A stretch of 64,000 nt of DNA from Dyella halodurans (GTDB lineage Bacteria; Pseudomonadota; Gammaproteobacteria; Xanthomonadales; Rhodanobacteraceae): positions 248,001-312,000 of the forward strand of contig NZ_JAPDPF010000005.1 in assembly GCF_026283925.1 (NCBI RefSeq), in the 5' to 3' direction. Numbering within the stretch: the first letter of the stretch is position 1; each line of letters opens with the position of its first letter. Of this stretch, positions 36,296 through 44,898 are shown in pieces. Below the pieces are notes generated by a model. It had not been told where the DNA came from. It ran no database searches and was given only the letters and a program-made list of their open reading frames with translations. The translations under genes were made by a program, and so were the position numbers.

Positions 36296-37147
36296 ATGAC
36301 TATTGAATCGCATACCCACCAGCTTCCCTGTCTCGGCTATGGCCTGGGCCTGCGCGTCGATCACTACGAGGCGCTGCTGGAACACCCGGGCAACGTGGAA
36401 TGGCTGGAGATCGTTTCCGAGAATTACCTGGTACCCGGCGGACGGCCGCTTGCGTGGCTGGAGAAGTTCCGCGAGCGCTTCCCGCTGGTCATGCACGGCG
36501 TATCGATGTCGATCGGCAGCACCGACCCGCTGGACCACGGCTATCTTGCGCGCCTGGCCGGATTGGCGCGCCATCTCGAACCCAGGTGGGTGTCCGATCA
36601 CCTGTGCTGGACCGGCGTGCAAGGCGTCAACCTGCACGACCTGATGCCGCTGCCGTATACCGAGGAAGCGTTGTCGCACGTGGTGGACCGCGTGCGCCGC
36701 GTGCAGGACGTGCTCGGGCGCCGCATCCTGCTCGAGAACGTATCGAGCTACATCAGCTTCGCCCAATCACAATTGACCGAATGGCAATTCCTCGCCGCCG
36801 TGGCGGAACGTGCAGACTGCCTGATTCTGCTCGATATCAACAATGTCTACGTCAGCGCGCACAACCACGGGTTCTCGGCGCTGGACTATCTGGACGGTAT
36901 TCCAGCGGCGCGAGTGCAGCAGTTTCATCTTGCCGGGCATGAGCATGGCGAGCGACTGCTGATCGACACGCACGACGCGCCGATCATCGACTCCGTGTGG
37001 GATCTCTACGTCGAAGCGGTGCGCCGTTATGGTCGTGTATCCACCATGATCGAGCGCGACGATCACATTCCACCGTTGGCCGAGCTGCAAGCCGAGCTCG
37101 AGCGCGCGCGCCTGCTGGCGGAACCGTTGCTGCGGGAGGCGGCATGA
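36296..37147 (+). CDS. bufB: DUF692 multinuclear iron oxygenase (MNIO), bufferin maturase
   Basis: The 283-residue TIM-barrel protein has the DUF692 metal ligands: E42 (VSENYL), H67 (MHGVSMSIG), H102 (SDHLCW), E147 (LENVSSY), D180 (LLDINNVYVSAHNHG), H211/H215 (FHLAGHEHG) and E253 (MIERDDHIPP). MNIO enzymes use two or three irons and oxygen to remodel precursor cysteines. No good ribosome site precedes the ATG, so expression should be low. Its stop overlaps the next start (ATGA). Confidence 0.92.
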   Translation: MTIESHTHQLPCLGYGLGLRVDHYEALLEHPGNVEWLEIVSENYLVPGGRPLAWLEKFRERFPLVMHGVSMSIGSTDPLDHGYLARLAGLARHLEPRWVSDHLCWTGVQGVNLHDLMPLPYTEEALSHVVDRVRRVQDVLGRRILLENVSSYISFAQSQLTEWQFLAAVAERADCLILLDINNVYVSAHNHGFSALDYLDGIPAARVQQFHLAGHEHGERLLIDTHDAPIIDSVWDLYVEAVRRYGRVSTMIERDDHIPPLAELQAELERARLLAEPLLREAA

Positions 37148-37956
37148 CCGATCTGCAGGACCTTCAGCAGCATGTGTTGCAGGCGATGCTGGCGAACGCG
37201 CCGCCGCGCATGCGCGAATTGCGCGGCGATGATGCCGCCGATATTGCCAGCCGCCTGGCGGTCTACCGCAACGGCTACCGCATCCGCCTGCGCGATGCAC
37301 TGGCGACGGAATACACGGGGCTAGCCTTGATGGCGGGGCCTCGCTTTGCCCACCTGCTGGATGGCTATGTGGCCGCGCATCCATCCGAGCACTACAACAT
37401 CCGCTGGCACGGTGCGGGCCTGCCGGCCTATTTGGAACATGCCTTGCCCTGGCGCGACAAGCCCGAACTGGCCGATATGGCGCGCCTGGACTGGGCCATT
37501 TCCACGGCTTTCGACGCGGCCGATGAGTCGGTCCTGGGCGCGGCGGATCTCGCCGCCGTGCCCGCAGAGGCCTGGGCCGATTTGCGCCTCACCCCGCAGG
37601 GCCATCTGCAGATCCTGAGCAGCCCCTACAACCTCGATGCGTTCCGCCGCGCGGCCGACCGCGGCCTGAAACGACCGCGCCTGCGGCGCCTTGGCAAGCC
37701 CCGTCACCTGCTGGTGTGGCGCCAGTCGCTGGAAGTGCGCTACCGCCTGATCCAGGTCGACGAATGCGCGGCCTTGCACAGCGCCATGCGCGGCGAGGCG
37801 TTTTCACAGCTTTGTGAGCACCTGGGGGAGCAGAATGGTCAGTTGGCGGCACTGCCGCGCATGGCGGCACTGCTTTCGCAATGGCTGGATGAGGGGCTGA
37901 TCGGCGGTTTGCGGGCCCCAGATTGGCCCGCCGTGGCGGGCGAGGTTGCCATGTAA
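37144..37956 (+). CDS. bufC: DUF2063 protein, MNIO partner (HvfC/BufC-like)
   Basis: A protein of 270 residues. The N-terminal DUF2063 domain shows IASRLAVYRNGYRIRLRDALATEYTGL and LAAHPS-type motifs; a winged-helix-like second half follows. DUF2063 proteins act with DUF692 enzymes, as in MbnC/TglI-type recognition of the precursor leader. Four-base overlap with bufB indicates equal production of the two subunits. Confidence 0.9.
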   Translation: MTDLQDLQQHVLQAMLANAPPRMRELRGDDAADIASRLAVYRNGYRIRLRDALATEYTGLALMAGPRFAHLLDGYVAAHPSEHYNIRWHGAGLPAYLEHALPWRDKPELADMARLDWAISTAFDAADESVLGAADLAAVPAEAWADLRLTPQGHLQILSSPYNLDAFRRAADRGLKRPRLRRLGKPRHLLVWRQSLEVRYRLIQVDECAALHSAMRGEAFSQLCEHLGEQNGQLAALPRMAALLSQWLDEGLIGGLRAPDWPAVAGEVAM

Positions 37957-38014
37957 CCGCGGGAACCCATCCGGCGAAGTTCAGGTATCGAGCGAACCGT
38001 CGGAAGGAAGTCCC

Positions 38015-38938
38015 GTGTACATCGAACCGAATCCTGTGCTGTCCGCTGGCCCACGTCCCGTGCTCATCGAGCCGGCGCTTGAGTCCCTGCTCAACCACTC
38101 CATGCTGCGCGTCGAGGTGATCGCCGAGTTGCATCGCTGTGGCTCGTGGTTCCTCGACGAACCCCGCTATCCCCGTGGGCTTTTTCATCTGGTGGGCGTC
38201 GGTCGATGCAGGGTCGAGAGCCCCGCGATCGAACAACCGCTCGATCTGGAGAAGGGCGATCTCGTGGTGTTTCCGCACGGTGACCCGCATCGCCTGAGCG
38301 CGCTTGGTCACGCCGACGCCGAGCGTCCAGACCAGACCAGCCTGATCTGTGGCGAGCTTCATTTCATGGGGACGTCGCAACATCCGCTCAGCCAGGCGCT
38401 GCCCGCGTGCGTGGTGATTCGCTCGAGGGAGGCCAACCAGACGTTCCAACAATTGTCGAGCATGATGGTCGAGGTGGTGCATGCCGGCCTGGCTGGTCGG
38501 CAAGTGTTGTTGAACAAACTCGCCGATGCGCTGTTCACGCTCGCCGTCTGCGATTTCGCCCAACGTGCAGACGAACGCCGCGGGCTGTTTGCTTCGCTGG
38601 CCGATCCGCGCATCGCCAGGGTGATGCAGGCGGTCTATGAGAACCCCGGGCTTACCTGGACCATGCAGTCGATGGCGTCACTGGCCTGCATGTCACGCTC
38701 CGCCTTTGCCGAGCGCTTCACCCAGCTCATGAAGGTTCCGCCCGTGCAATACGTCACCCAGTGGCGCGTCAGCGTCGCGGAGCAACTTCTGCGCGACCGG
38801 CAGCAATCGGTGGCGGGCATTGCCCAGCAGCTCGGCTACAGCAGCGAAGCGGCCTTCCGTCGCCTGTTCAAACGGGTCAGCGGCATCTGCCCCGGGCGCG
38901 TCCGCGCGGACAGTTGCCGTGCTGCAGCGCTGAACTGA
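38015..38938 (+). CDS. AraC-family regulator with cupin domain
   Basis: The 307-residue regulator has an N-terminal cupin (YPRGLFHLVGVGRCRVES, LEKGDLVVFPHGDPHRL) and two C-terminal helix-turn-helix motifs (MASLACMSRSAFAERFTQLM and GIAQQLGYSSEAAFRRLFKRVSG). No ATG is placed well; the GTG at 38015 follows GGAAGGAAG. It starts 58 bases after bufC on the same strand, so may belong to the same transcript or be independent. Whether it senses metal is unknown. Confidence 0.88.
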   Translation: MYIEPNPVLSAGPRPVLIEPALESLLNHSMLRVEVIAELHRCGSWFLDEPRYPRGLFHLVGVGRCRVESPAIEQPLDLEKGDLVVFPHGDPHRLSALGHADAERPDQTSLICGELHFMGTSQHPLSQALPACVVIRSREANQTFQQLSSMMVEVVHAGLAGRQVLLNKLADALFTLAVCDFAQRADERRGLFASLADPRIARVMQAVYENPGLTWTMQSMASLACMSRSAFAERFTQLMKVPPVQYVTQWRVSVAEQLLRDRQQSVAGIAQQLGYSSEAAFRRLFKRVSGICPGRVRADSCRAAALN

Positions 38939-38952
38939 AAGCGCTTCGCGGC

Positions 38953-38970
38953 GCCCGGGGTGTGCCGGGC
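38953..38970 (+). terminator. Weak hairpin after the AraC gene
   Basis: GCCCGG and CCGGGC flank a six-base loop 15 bases after the stop codon. Short stem and no U tract make this a weak terminator candidate. Confidence 0.3.
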
Positions 38971-39035
38971 CTCGCCGAACGCGATGGGGCGCCTTGCAGG
39001 CCCGCCAACAAGTGTCGGCATGATCGACGTGTCCT

Positions 39036-39072
39036 CCGTAGTTTTGCGTGATTTTCCTAAGTAAAACTACGG
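39036..39072. promoter_or_regulatory. 10-bp inverted repeat in AT-rich block
   Basis: CCGTAGTTTT (39036-39045) and AAAACTACGG (39063-39072) are perfect arms around 17 AT-rich bases including TTTTCCTAAG. It could be an operator or, read on either strand, a hairpin with a U run. It lies 270 bases before the MipA-type gene, so its target is unclear. Confidence 0.4.
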
Positions 39073-39342
39073 AACCCATGCAGGCATCGCCGAGGCGGAA
39101 TTGGCGCTGGCAGCCAGGCCCCATATTGACGCGGGACTGACATCTCCATCACTACCTTGGCGGCGCAGGGCCTCGCCAATCACCTGGACAGCGGTCGCTT
39201 GAATGTCCCTCCCGCACTGCGGCGGCGGCATTGAGCGGGCAATCGGATCTGGCCAGTCGGGTAGGGCGAGGCTCTGGAGCGTCCGACGGGAGTGCGGCCG
39301 CTGCCTTCGCACGTACGTCACCTTATCCACTGGGGATGCGCA

Positions 39343-40206
39343 ATGAGCTCTCGATCGAAACGCCTGGGTATCAGTCTATTGACGGGCTTGGTGTTGTCAG
39401 GCGTTGCCGTCACGGCGATGGCGGACGACACGCTGGAGTTGTCAAACAGCATCTACGCACTCTCCAAGCCCCCCGAACCTCAGGGCGGCGAGTGGGACTT
39501 CTGGCGCTTCGCGGTAGGTGCCGGCGTGGTCAGCATGCCCACGTTCCCCGGCGCCCGGGACACCAAGGTCGACGGTCTGCCGATACTCAGTGCCGGCTAT
39601 GGTCGCTGGTTCATCGGTGCGAATCCCGATGCGGGATCGCTGGTGTCGGCTGGCGCGTACCTGTATCACGACGATCACTGGCGGGCCGGCGTCGCGGTGA
39701 CTTACGACTTCCTCGAACCGCGACAGGAATCCGACGATCCGCACCTGCGCGGCCTGGGCGATGTCAAGCGCACCACCCATGCCGAAGCGTTTGGCGTCTT
39801 CACCTATGACTGGTTCGAGGCGCGCAGCAGCGTGATATCGGATATCGGGGGGAACCAGCGCGGCACCGTGGTGACCCTGGACGCGATGGGCGCCTGGGAG
39901 GCGACCGAGCAGTGGTCCTTCTCGGCGGGGCCGGGCGTCACCTGGGGCAGCAGCCAATACAACCGGACATTTTTCGGTGTCGACGCCACGCAAAGTGCCC
40001 GCTCCGGCCTGGCACCCTACTCGTTGGGTTCGGGCGTCAACGAGGTGCGCGTCACTGTCGGCGCCGCCTATCGGCCCACCAGTCACTGGGTTCTGGGGGC
40101 CGATATCACGGCGGCCTGGCTCGAGAACGATGCGGGCGACAGCCCGATCGTGCAGAAGAAGAACCAGATGAGTTATGGCCTGATCGCGACCTACCTGTTC
40201 TTCTGA
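39343..40206 (+). CDS. MipA/OmpV-family outer membrane protein
   Basis: The protein (287 residues) has a signal peptide (cleavage near TAMADD) and a beta barrel with MipA/OmpV landmarks: FAVGAGVVSMPTFPGARDTKVDGLPILSAGY written here in parts (VVSMPTFPGARD, LPILSAGYGRWF), and an aromatic C-terminus YLFF needed for outer-membrane insertion. GGGGA precedes the ATG at 39343. Function may be scaffolding of murein enzymes or solute passage. Confidence 0.85.
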   Translation: MSSRSKRLGISLLTGLVLSGVAVTAMADDTLELSNSIYALSKPPEPQGGEWDFWRFAVGAGVVSMPTFPGARDTKVDGLPILSAGYGRWFIGANPDAGSLVSAGAYLYHDDHWRAGVAVTYDFLEPRQESDDPHLRGLGDVKRTTHAEAFGVFTYDWFEARSSVISDIGGNQRGTVVTLDAMGAWEATEQWSFSAGPGVTWGSSQYNRTFFGVDATQSARSGLAPYSLGSGVNEVRVTVGAAYRPTSHWVLGADITAAWLENDAGDSPIVQKKNQMSYGLIATYLFF

Positions 40207-40253
40207 CCACACGAGAGGCGTTGCGCCTCCACGCCGCACGCGTTTGATTCAAG

Positions 40254-40272
40254 GCCCCTCGCACTGAGGGGC
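40254..40272. terminator. Bidirectional terminator between convergent genes
   Basis: GCCCCTC and GAGGGGC form a 7-bp stem around GCACT, with AA before and TTT after. It separates the MipA-type gene from the alpha/beta hydrolase gene. Confidence 0.65.
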
Positions 40273-40301
40273 TTTGCGCGTGGAAAGCGCGCTGCCTCTG
40301 C

Positions 40302-41879
40302 CTACCAAGGTATCTGGGCGCCGTTGCCATCGATATCGCCGGCTTCCTCGAACGCCTTCTCCATCGCCTTGCGTTCGGCGTCGGACGGCGGCTTTTCGCT
40401 GGCCGTTTCGCCATGGGAAGGCGGCGGCGCCGGGTTGGCGATGAGTTCGCGCACACGGTCGAGCACATAGGCGAAGAACGGGTTCGATGCCATGCGCATC
40501 ATCGCATCGATGTTCAGTACCAACGCGCCGCGTTCGCCGCGGGGCGCCTGCGTGCCCAGATGCGTGCCATAGAACTCATCGGGATTGGGCGTGGTGCCGT
40601 AGAGCGAGTCGTCCAATGGGAACGGCAGCGATACGTGCGACATCGAAAACACACCCGGTGGATAGTGCAGGGACAAAGGGCGCGTATGCGATTCGGTGGA
40701 GTGCGCCTCGATCGTGGTCTCCACCATGGCGTCGTCCGGCGGCACGCTGCCAAGCACGGTGATGCGGAATCGTTGCGGTCTCGTGGGCAACACGCGGCTG
40801 AGTGCGGTCGATGACGAGGGACGCATGAGTACATCGAACGCATGGTCGCGATTCACATCGAACAAGACGATTTCACTGCCGTTGTCAGGCAGCAGCGCGT
40901 AGAGGGAGCGCATCACCGCGGCCGTGCTCACGGTGAAATCGACCACCGACTGGAAGGTCAGCACCGGCGCGATATCGCCAAGCTGGTTGCTTTGCCCGAG
41001 GCGCTGGAGCTGGCCTTGCAGCACATCGGTGAGCAGATAGGCCTGGCGCGCGCCGTTGACCGGGAAGGAGTTGTATTTGAAGGGATTGAATTCCGGTACC
41101 ACGTCCAGCCACGAAGCGCGCGCAAACGCCGGCAACAGGGCAGGCAGGCCGGCGATCCCGGCGAAACGCGCAAAGCGCGTAATCCCGATCATGGGGGAAA
41201 TCAGGATCAGGCGATCGGGGCGCGCGAGCTTTGGATCCTCGATGGCATCGAGCGCATATTTCATCGCCAGCGCCCCGCCATTGGAGAAGCCCACCAGATG
41301 CAATGGTGCATGCGGATCGGCATGGCTGCGCGCCTCGCGTACCGCCAGCCGCGTCGCGGCCATCCAGTCGGCCCATTGCACGTGGCTGAGGCCGGAGGGC
41401 ACGGTGCCATGTCCAGGCAGGCGGATGGCAACGACAAAGAAGCCCTGGTTGCGATACACGCGCGCAATGTGACGAAGACTGTAGGGCGAGTCGGTCAGAC
41501 CGTGCAGCATCACCACGGTGCCCACCGGTGGGCCATCGGGCGCCATCTGGTAGGAGCGATTCCAGTCGGTGGCAAAGCGTCCCGGGTAGATGGGCGCGCC
41601 TGCGTAGTAGCGATTGGTGGCGATCTGGTCCGCAGGCGGAAGCTTGTCCGTGACGTTGCGCTTCACCTCGTCAAAGAGCGCATTCTCGGCGGCCAGGTAG
41701 CCCTTCCAGTCGGTGGCATCGATCTGCGCCGCCGTCAGTTCATGCGGTTCGAAGGTATGCCATGTATGCAGCGGAGCGCCACGCCATGCATCCCAGGCGC
41801 GCATGCCGAGCACGCTGAGCAGAACCACCAGCACCAGGATCACCAAACGCTTGAGTGCCGTAAGTATCGGTCGATACAT
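40302..41879 (-). CDS. Membrane-anchored alpha/beta hydrolase
   Basis: The 525-residue protein has one N-terminal membrane helix (about 8-26) and an alpha/beta hydrolase fold: VMLHGLTDSPYSLR as oxyanion region and GFSNGG with nucleophile S199, plus NRDHAFDV where the acid or His loop may lie. The last residues (GDIDGNGAQ) resemble half of an EF-hand loop. It probably acts on esters in the periplasm; the substrate is unknown. Confidence 0.8.
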   Translation of the reverse strand: MYRPILTALKRLVILVLVVLLSVLGMRAWDAWRGAPLHTWHTFEPHELTAAQIDATDWKGYLAAENALFDEVKRNVTDKLPPADQIATNRYYAGAPIYPGRFATDWNRSYQMAPDGPPVGTVVMLHGLTDSPYSLRHIARVYRNQGFFVVAIRLPGHGTVPSGLSHVQWADWMAATRLAVREARSHADPHAPLHLVGFSNGGALAMKYALDAIEDPKLARPDRLILISPMIGITRFARFAGIAGLPALLPAFARASWLDVVPEFNPFKYNSFPVNGARQAYLLTDVLQGQLQRLGQSNQLGDIAPVLTFQSVVDFTVSTAAVMRSLYALLPDNGSEIVLFDVNRDHAFDVLMRPSSSTALSRVLPTRPQRFRITVLGSVPPDDAMVETTIEAHSTESHTRPLSLHYPPGVFSMSHVSLPFPLDDSLYGTTPNPDEFYGTHLGTQAPRGERGALVLNIDAMMRMASNPFFAYVLDRVRELIANPAPPPSHGETASEKPPSDAERKAMEKAFEEAGDIDGNGAQIPW

Positions 41880-42080
41880 CGAACCACCCCACCGGTTTTG
41901 GCGCTGAGCAGAGCGCTGTCCGAGCGTATCTCAGCGGCATGCGGCGGACAATCGCACCGCACTGGACGCCTCTGTGACGCCTCGCAGCAGATGGCCTCGT
42001 TCACAAGCTCCCCACGGACGCATGCCTACGCTCGCTGTGGGGCGAATCGTCGATTGCCACGCGCCAGCACGACTAAGGAC

Positions 42081-42278
42081 TCATTGCGTACGCAGCTTGC
42101 CGTCGCCGATACCCAGGCACAGACGCGCAGACCATGCGCGCAGCTTGTCGCCGGATGAAAGCTTGCGGCGATCGCCTTCGACGTCGCGCTGCCGCTTCGC
42201 CTGCGCCAGTCGACGCGCGAGCTTTGCATCGGTGATATGGCCATGCGGGAACAGCAGGTCGGTCCAGAGCGAGCTCAT
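42081..42278 (-). CDS. Small hypothetical protein (65 aa)
   Basis: A short basic protein beginning MSSLWTDLLFPHGHITD, with a Lys/Arg-rich helix (DAKLARRLAQAKRQRDVEGDR) in its middle. TGGAGG is spaced five bases from the ATG, the best reason to accept it as real. It follows the GST gene by 56 bases on the same strand and may share its transcript. I do not recognise the family. Confidence 0.6.
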   Translation of the reverse strand: MSSLWTDLLFPHGHITDAKLARRLAQAKRQRDVEGDRRKLSSGDKLRAWSARLCLGIGDGKLRTQ

Positions 42279-42334
42279 GCGAGCCTCCAGTGCAGGGGAA
42301 GGGATGGGGGACGGCTTGCGTCGCGTCGATGTGG

Positions 42335-42967
42335 TCAATCGACGGTTTCACCGACCAAGGGCGTGGCCAGCATGGACGGGCGTTGCAGAAAGGCGCGATA
42401 CCATGCCGATAGATGCGGTCGTCCGTGTTCAAATGCCGGCAGCTCGCGAAACGCGAGCCAACTCAGCGCCGTAGCTACCGCAATCGCGCCAATATCAATG
42501 ACGCGGGTTTCCGCGACGGTGCGGCTGGCGCATTCCCGCTCAAGAAAATCGTACGAGGCAACCAGCTTCTCGATCTGGCCGTCGCGCATCGCGGGGTAGC
42601 GATAGGGCGCGGGCCTGCGCACGGTTTCGTGGCGCACGCTGATGCCAGCCTCGCACATGCCTTGCGCCAGTGCCTGCCATTGCAGGCTGCGCCAGCGCGA
42701 CGTCGGTGCGGCGGGAATCATCTTCGGCCCCTCATGCAGGCTGTCGAGGTATTCGCAGATGACGCTGGAGTCGAACAGCGCGCTGCCATCGTCGCGGACC
42801 AGCACGGGCACCTTGCCCAGCGGGTTCAGCTGAAACACCTCTTCATTGCGCAGGGTCGGGCTGGTCTCGTGGTGGATCACTTCGAGGCGATCGGCCATGC
42901 CCACTTCGTGGGCCATGACCAGCACCTTGCGCGCGTACGGGGAATGCGTCTGATAGAGAAGTTTCAT
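42335..42967 (-). CDS. Glutathione S-transferase family protein
   Basis: The product (210 residues) has an N-terminal thioredoxin-like domain (MKLLYQTHSPYARKVLVMAHEVG, cut here as LYQTHSPYARKV, then NPLGKVPVL and LFDSSVICEYLD, which bind glutathione) and an all-helical C-terminal domain. Ser9 of SPYARK is the probable activating residue. Such enzymes conjugate or reduce small electrophiles in the cytoplasm. Confidence 0.93.
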   Translation of the reverse strand: MKLLYQTHSPYARKVLVMAHEVGMADRLEVIHHETSPTLRNEEVFQLNPLGKVPVLVRDDGSALFDSSVICEYLDSLHEGPKMIPAAPTSRWRSLQWQALAQGMCEAGISVRHETVRRPAPYRYPAMRDGQIEKLVASYDFLERECASRTVAETRVIDIGAIAVATALSWLAFRELPAFEHGRPHLSAWYRAFLQRPSMLATPLVGETVD

Positions 42968-43089
42968 GGGGCCCGGTCGTGGTTGGCTGGTTGGCTGCGA
43001 TGCGCATCGCCGGCGCCCGAGGGCGAGCGATGGACCAGCATTTTGCCGAGGCGTCGCGCGGGGTAGCCGCGTATTTGTCTACCTTGCCG

Positions 43090-43117
43090 TTGCCTGGACG
43101 CATTTTTTCGCTTATCT
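43090..43117 (+). promoter_or_regulatory. Candidate promoter giving a leaderless Lrp-type mRNA
   Basis: TTGCCT (43090-43095) and TTATCT (43112-43117) are separated by 16 bases. Transcription would begin at about 43124, at the start codon itself, fitting the lack of any ribosome site before this gene. Confidence 0.4.
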
Positions 43118-43124
43118 ATGCGGC

Positions 43125-43595
43125 ATGACGACAAACTACGTGCTGGACGATTTCGATCGCGAGATCCTTCGCCGCGTGCAGCGGGATGCGCGGGTTACCG
43201 GCGAGGAGATTGGCGCGGACATCGGCCTGTCCGCCGCGGCGGTGCAGCGTCGACTCAAGCATCTGCGCAAGCTGGGGGTGATCACGGCCGAAGTGGCGCT
43301 GGTGAACCCGGCGGCCGTGGGCCAGGCGATGAGCTTCATCGTCGGCGTGGAGCTGGAGCGCGAGCGGGTGGACATGCTCGATGCGTTCCGCGTGGCCGCG
43401 CGCGCCGACCCCAATGTGCAGCAGTGCTACTACGTCACCGGCGAAGCCGACTTCGTGTTGTTCGTCACCGCCAGGGACATGGACGACTTCGAGGCATTTA
43501 CGCGTCGCCTGCTGTTCGACAACGCGAATATCCGGCGCTTCACCACCAACGTGGTGATGGCGCGCGACAAGGTCGGGAGCGTGGTACCCGTCTAG
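43125..43595 (+). CDS. Lrp/AsnC-family transcriptional regulator
   Basis: A 156-residue regulator with an N-terminal helix-turn-helix (LDDFDREILRRVQRD, IGLSAAAVQRRLKHLRKLGVI) and a C-terminal RAM domain (VQQCYYVTGEADFVLFV). Members bind amino acids and act as global or local regulators. It diverges from the GST gene, which may be a target. No Shine-Dalgarno sequence is seen upstream. Confidence 0.92.
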   Translation: MTTNYVLDDFDREILRRVQRDARVTGEEIGADIGLSAAAVQRRLKHLRKLGVITAEVALVNPAAVGQAMSFIVGVELERERVDMLDAFRVAARADPNVQQCYYVTGEADFVLFVTARDMDDFEAFTRRLLFDNANIRRFTTNVVMARDKVGSVVPV

Positions 43596-43637
43596 CCACG
43601 CGCGGAACGCTGCACCCTGCCTGGCCGTGACGACTCG

Positions 43638-44258
43638 TCAGGGCGTGCGCGGTTTGGCCTTGGCGCGCTTCCTGGTACTTGCCGCTCGGGGCGCATCCTT
43701 GGCTGACTGGGCACGGGCGTCGTGCAGGCGCTCTATCCACGACAAGTCATCGACGTACGCCAGGAAGTGCTGCAGATACACCGGTGACAGTTCGCGCATG
43801 AGCGCGATCGCGCGGTGGGCAAGGGCGCCCGAGTTGAGCGGGCCTGCGTTCACGGGTACCGGCGTGAGCGACTGCCGCAGGTGGCTGTCCGTACGCAGCC
43901 TGGACCAGAGTTTTCGAAACGCGTCGAGCGCCGCCAATTCCGGATACGAAACGGGCAGGTCTTCGCCCGGCGTCGTCGGGCGACTGGCCAGGTGATCGAC
44001 CAGTGCGCCTAGCGCTCCAACCGCGGGCTCACCGCACGACGTCGCCTTGCTCGTCGTCACTTCGACGAGATCGGCGGCATAGCCGTCCAGCAGTTTGGAC
44101 AGTCGCTCGTCCAGCAGGCGTCGCACCTCGCCGTCGTGGCTGGCCGCGCGCCGCTCCAGTGCCACCATGAACTGGAAGCGCAGCGGATCCAGGCGATCGG
44201 CCTGCTGTTCGCGCCACGCATCCAACAGCGTGCCGGCGCGTGTTCCGCTAGGGCTCAT
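43638..44258 (-). CDS. DUF2894 protein, fourth gene of motor-like operon
   Basis: A soluble protein of 206 residues with a basic tail (STRKRAKAKPRTP). It matches DUF2894 by its LDAWREQQADRLDPLRFQFM start and the ALAHRAIALMRELSPVYLQHFLAYVDDL segment. Its start overlaps the end of the OmpA-like gene by 11 bases. Function unknown; as a cytoplasmic subunit it could be the output or control element of the membrane complex. Confidence 0.82.
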   Translation of the reverse strand: MSPSGTRAGTLLDAWREQQADRLDPLRFQFMVALERRAASHDGEVRRLLDERLSKLLDGYAADLVEVTTSKATSCGEPAVGALGALVDHLASRPTTPGEDLPVSYPELAALDAFRKLWSRLRTDSHLRQSLTPVPVNAGPLNSGALAHRAIALMRELSPVYLQHFLAYVDDLSWIERLHDARAQSAKDAPRAASTRKRAKAKPRTP

Positions 44259-44898
44259 GCGCCGTCACCGTGGTCGTCGATGGCTTCGGCACGGGTGCTA
44301 TCTCCACCCGGCGGTTCCTGGCCCTGCCTTCGTCATCGGCATTGGAGCTGACCGGCTGCTCGGCCCCGAACGCTGCCGCAAATACCGAAGACGAGGAGAC
44401 CCCGTCCGCGATCAAGGCGCGCGTCACCGTCAACGCGCGCTCGGCCGACAGTTCCCAGTTGTCGGCGAACTGGCGGTTGCCGTCGCGTACCTGTTGGTCG
44501 TCGGTGAAGCCGCTCACCATGAGGATTTCGTCGCGGGACTGCAGATAGTTGGCAAGCGGACCCGCCAGGCTCTTCAATACCTCGCGTCCCTCCGGCTGGA
44601 GCTGATCGGAATTCAGCGCGAACAACACGCTGCCGCGAATACCGATGCGTCCGTTGACCAGGGTCACGCGGCCCGCCGCCAGCGGGCCCGCAAGGGCCTG
44701 CTCCAGCGTCATGCGCCGCTGCGCCTCGGCCTGGCGCTGCTTGACCTCTTCATCCAGTCGGCTGGAGAGTTGCAGTTGCACGCCGATCACGCCGACCAGG
44801 ATCAGCACGAACGCACCAAGCAATACCGACATCAAGTCGCCGAAGGCGGCCCAGATGGGTGCCGTCGACTCTGCTTCGACGTCAATCTCGTCGTTCAT
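44248..44898 (-). CDS. MotB/ZorB-like OmpA-domain protein
   Basis: The 216-residue protein has one N-terminal membrane helix containing APIWAAFGDLMSVLLGAF, where D21 corresponds to the proton-binding Asp of MotB (ADFMT). After a short coiled coil follows an OmpA-like peptidoglycan-binding domain (about 85-205) ending GRARNRRVEI. This is the topology of a stator subunit anchored to the cell wall. It overlaps the DUF802 gene by four bases, so the two are made together. Confidence 0.87.
   Translation of the reverse strand: MNDEIDVEAESTAPIWAAFGDLMSVLLGAFVLILVGVIGVQLQLSSRLDEEVKQRQAEAQRRMTLEQALAGPLAAGRVTLVNGRIGIRGSVLFALNSDQLQPEGREVLKSLAGPLANYLQSRDEILMVSGFTDDQQVRDGNRQFADNWELSAERALTVTRALIADGVSSSSVFAAAFGAEQPVSSNADDEGRARNRRVEIAPVPKPSTTTVTAHEP

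Larger units (their letters stand above)
38939..39342. other. Gene-free stretch of 404 bases
   Basis: No believable gene is present. A minus-strand frame at 39067-39330 has no recognisable motif and no ribosome site. The notable element is the AT-rich inverted repeat at 39036-39072. GGGGA before 39343 is the ribosome site of the next gene. Confidence 0.45.
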
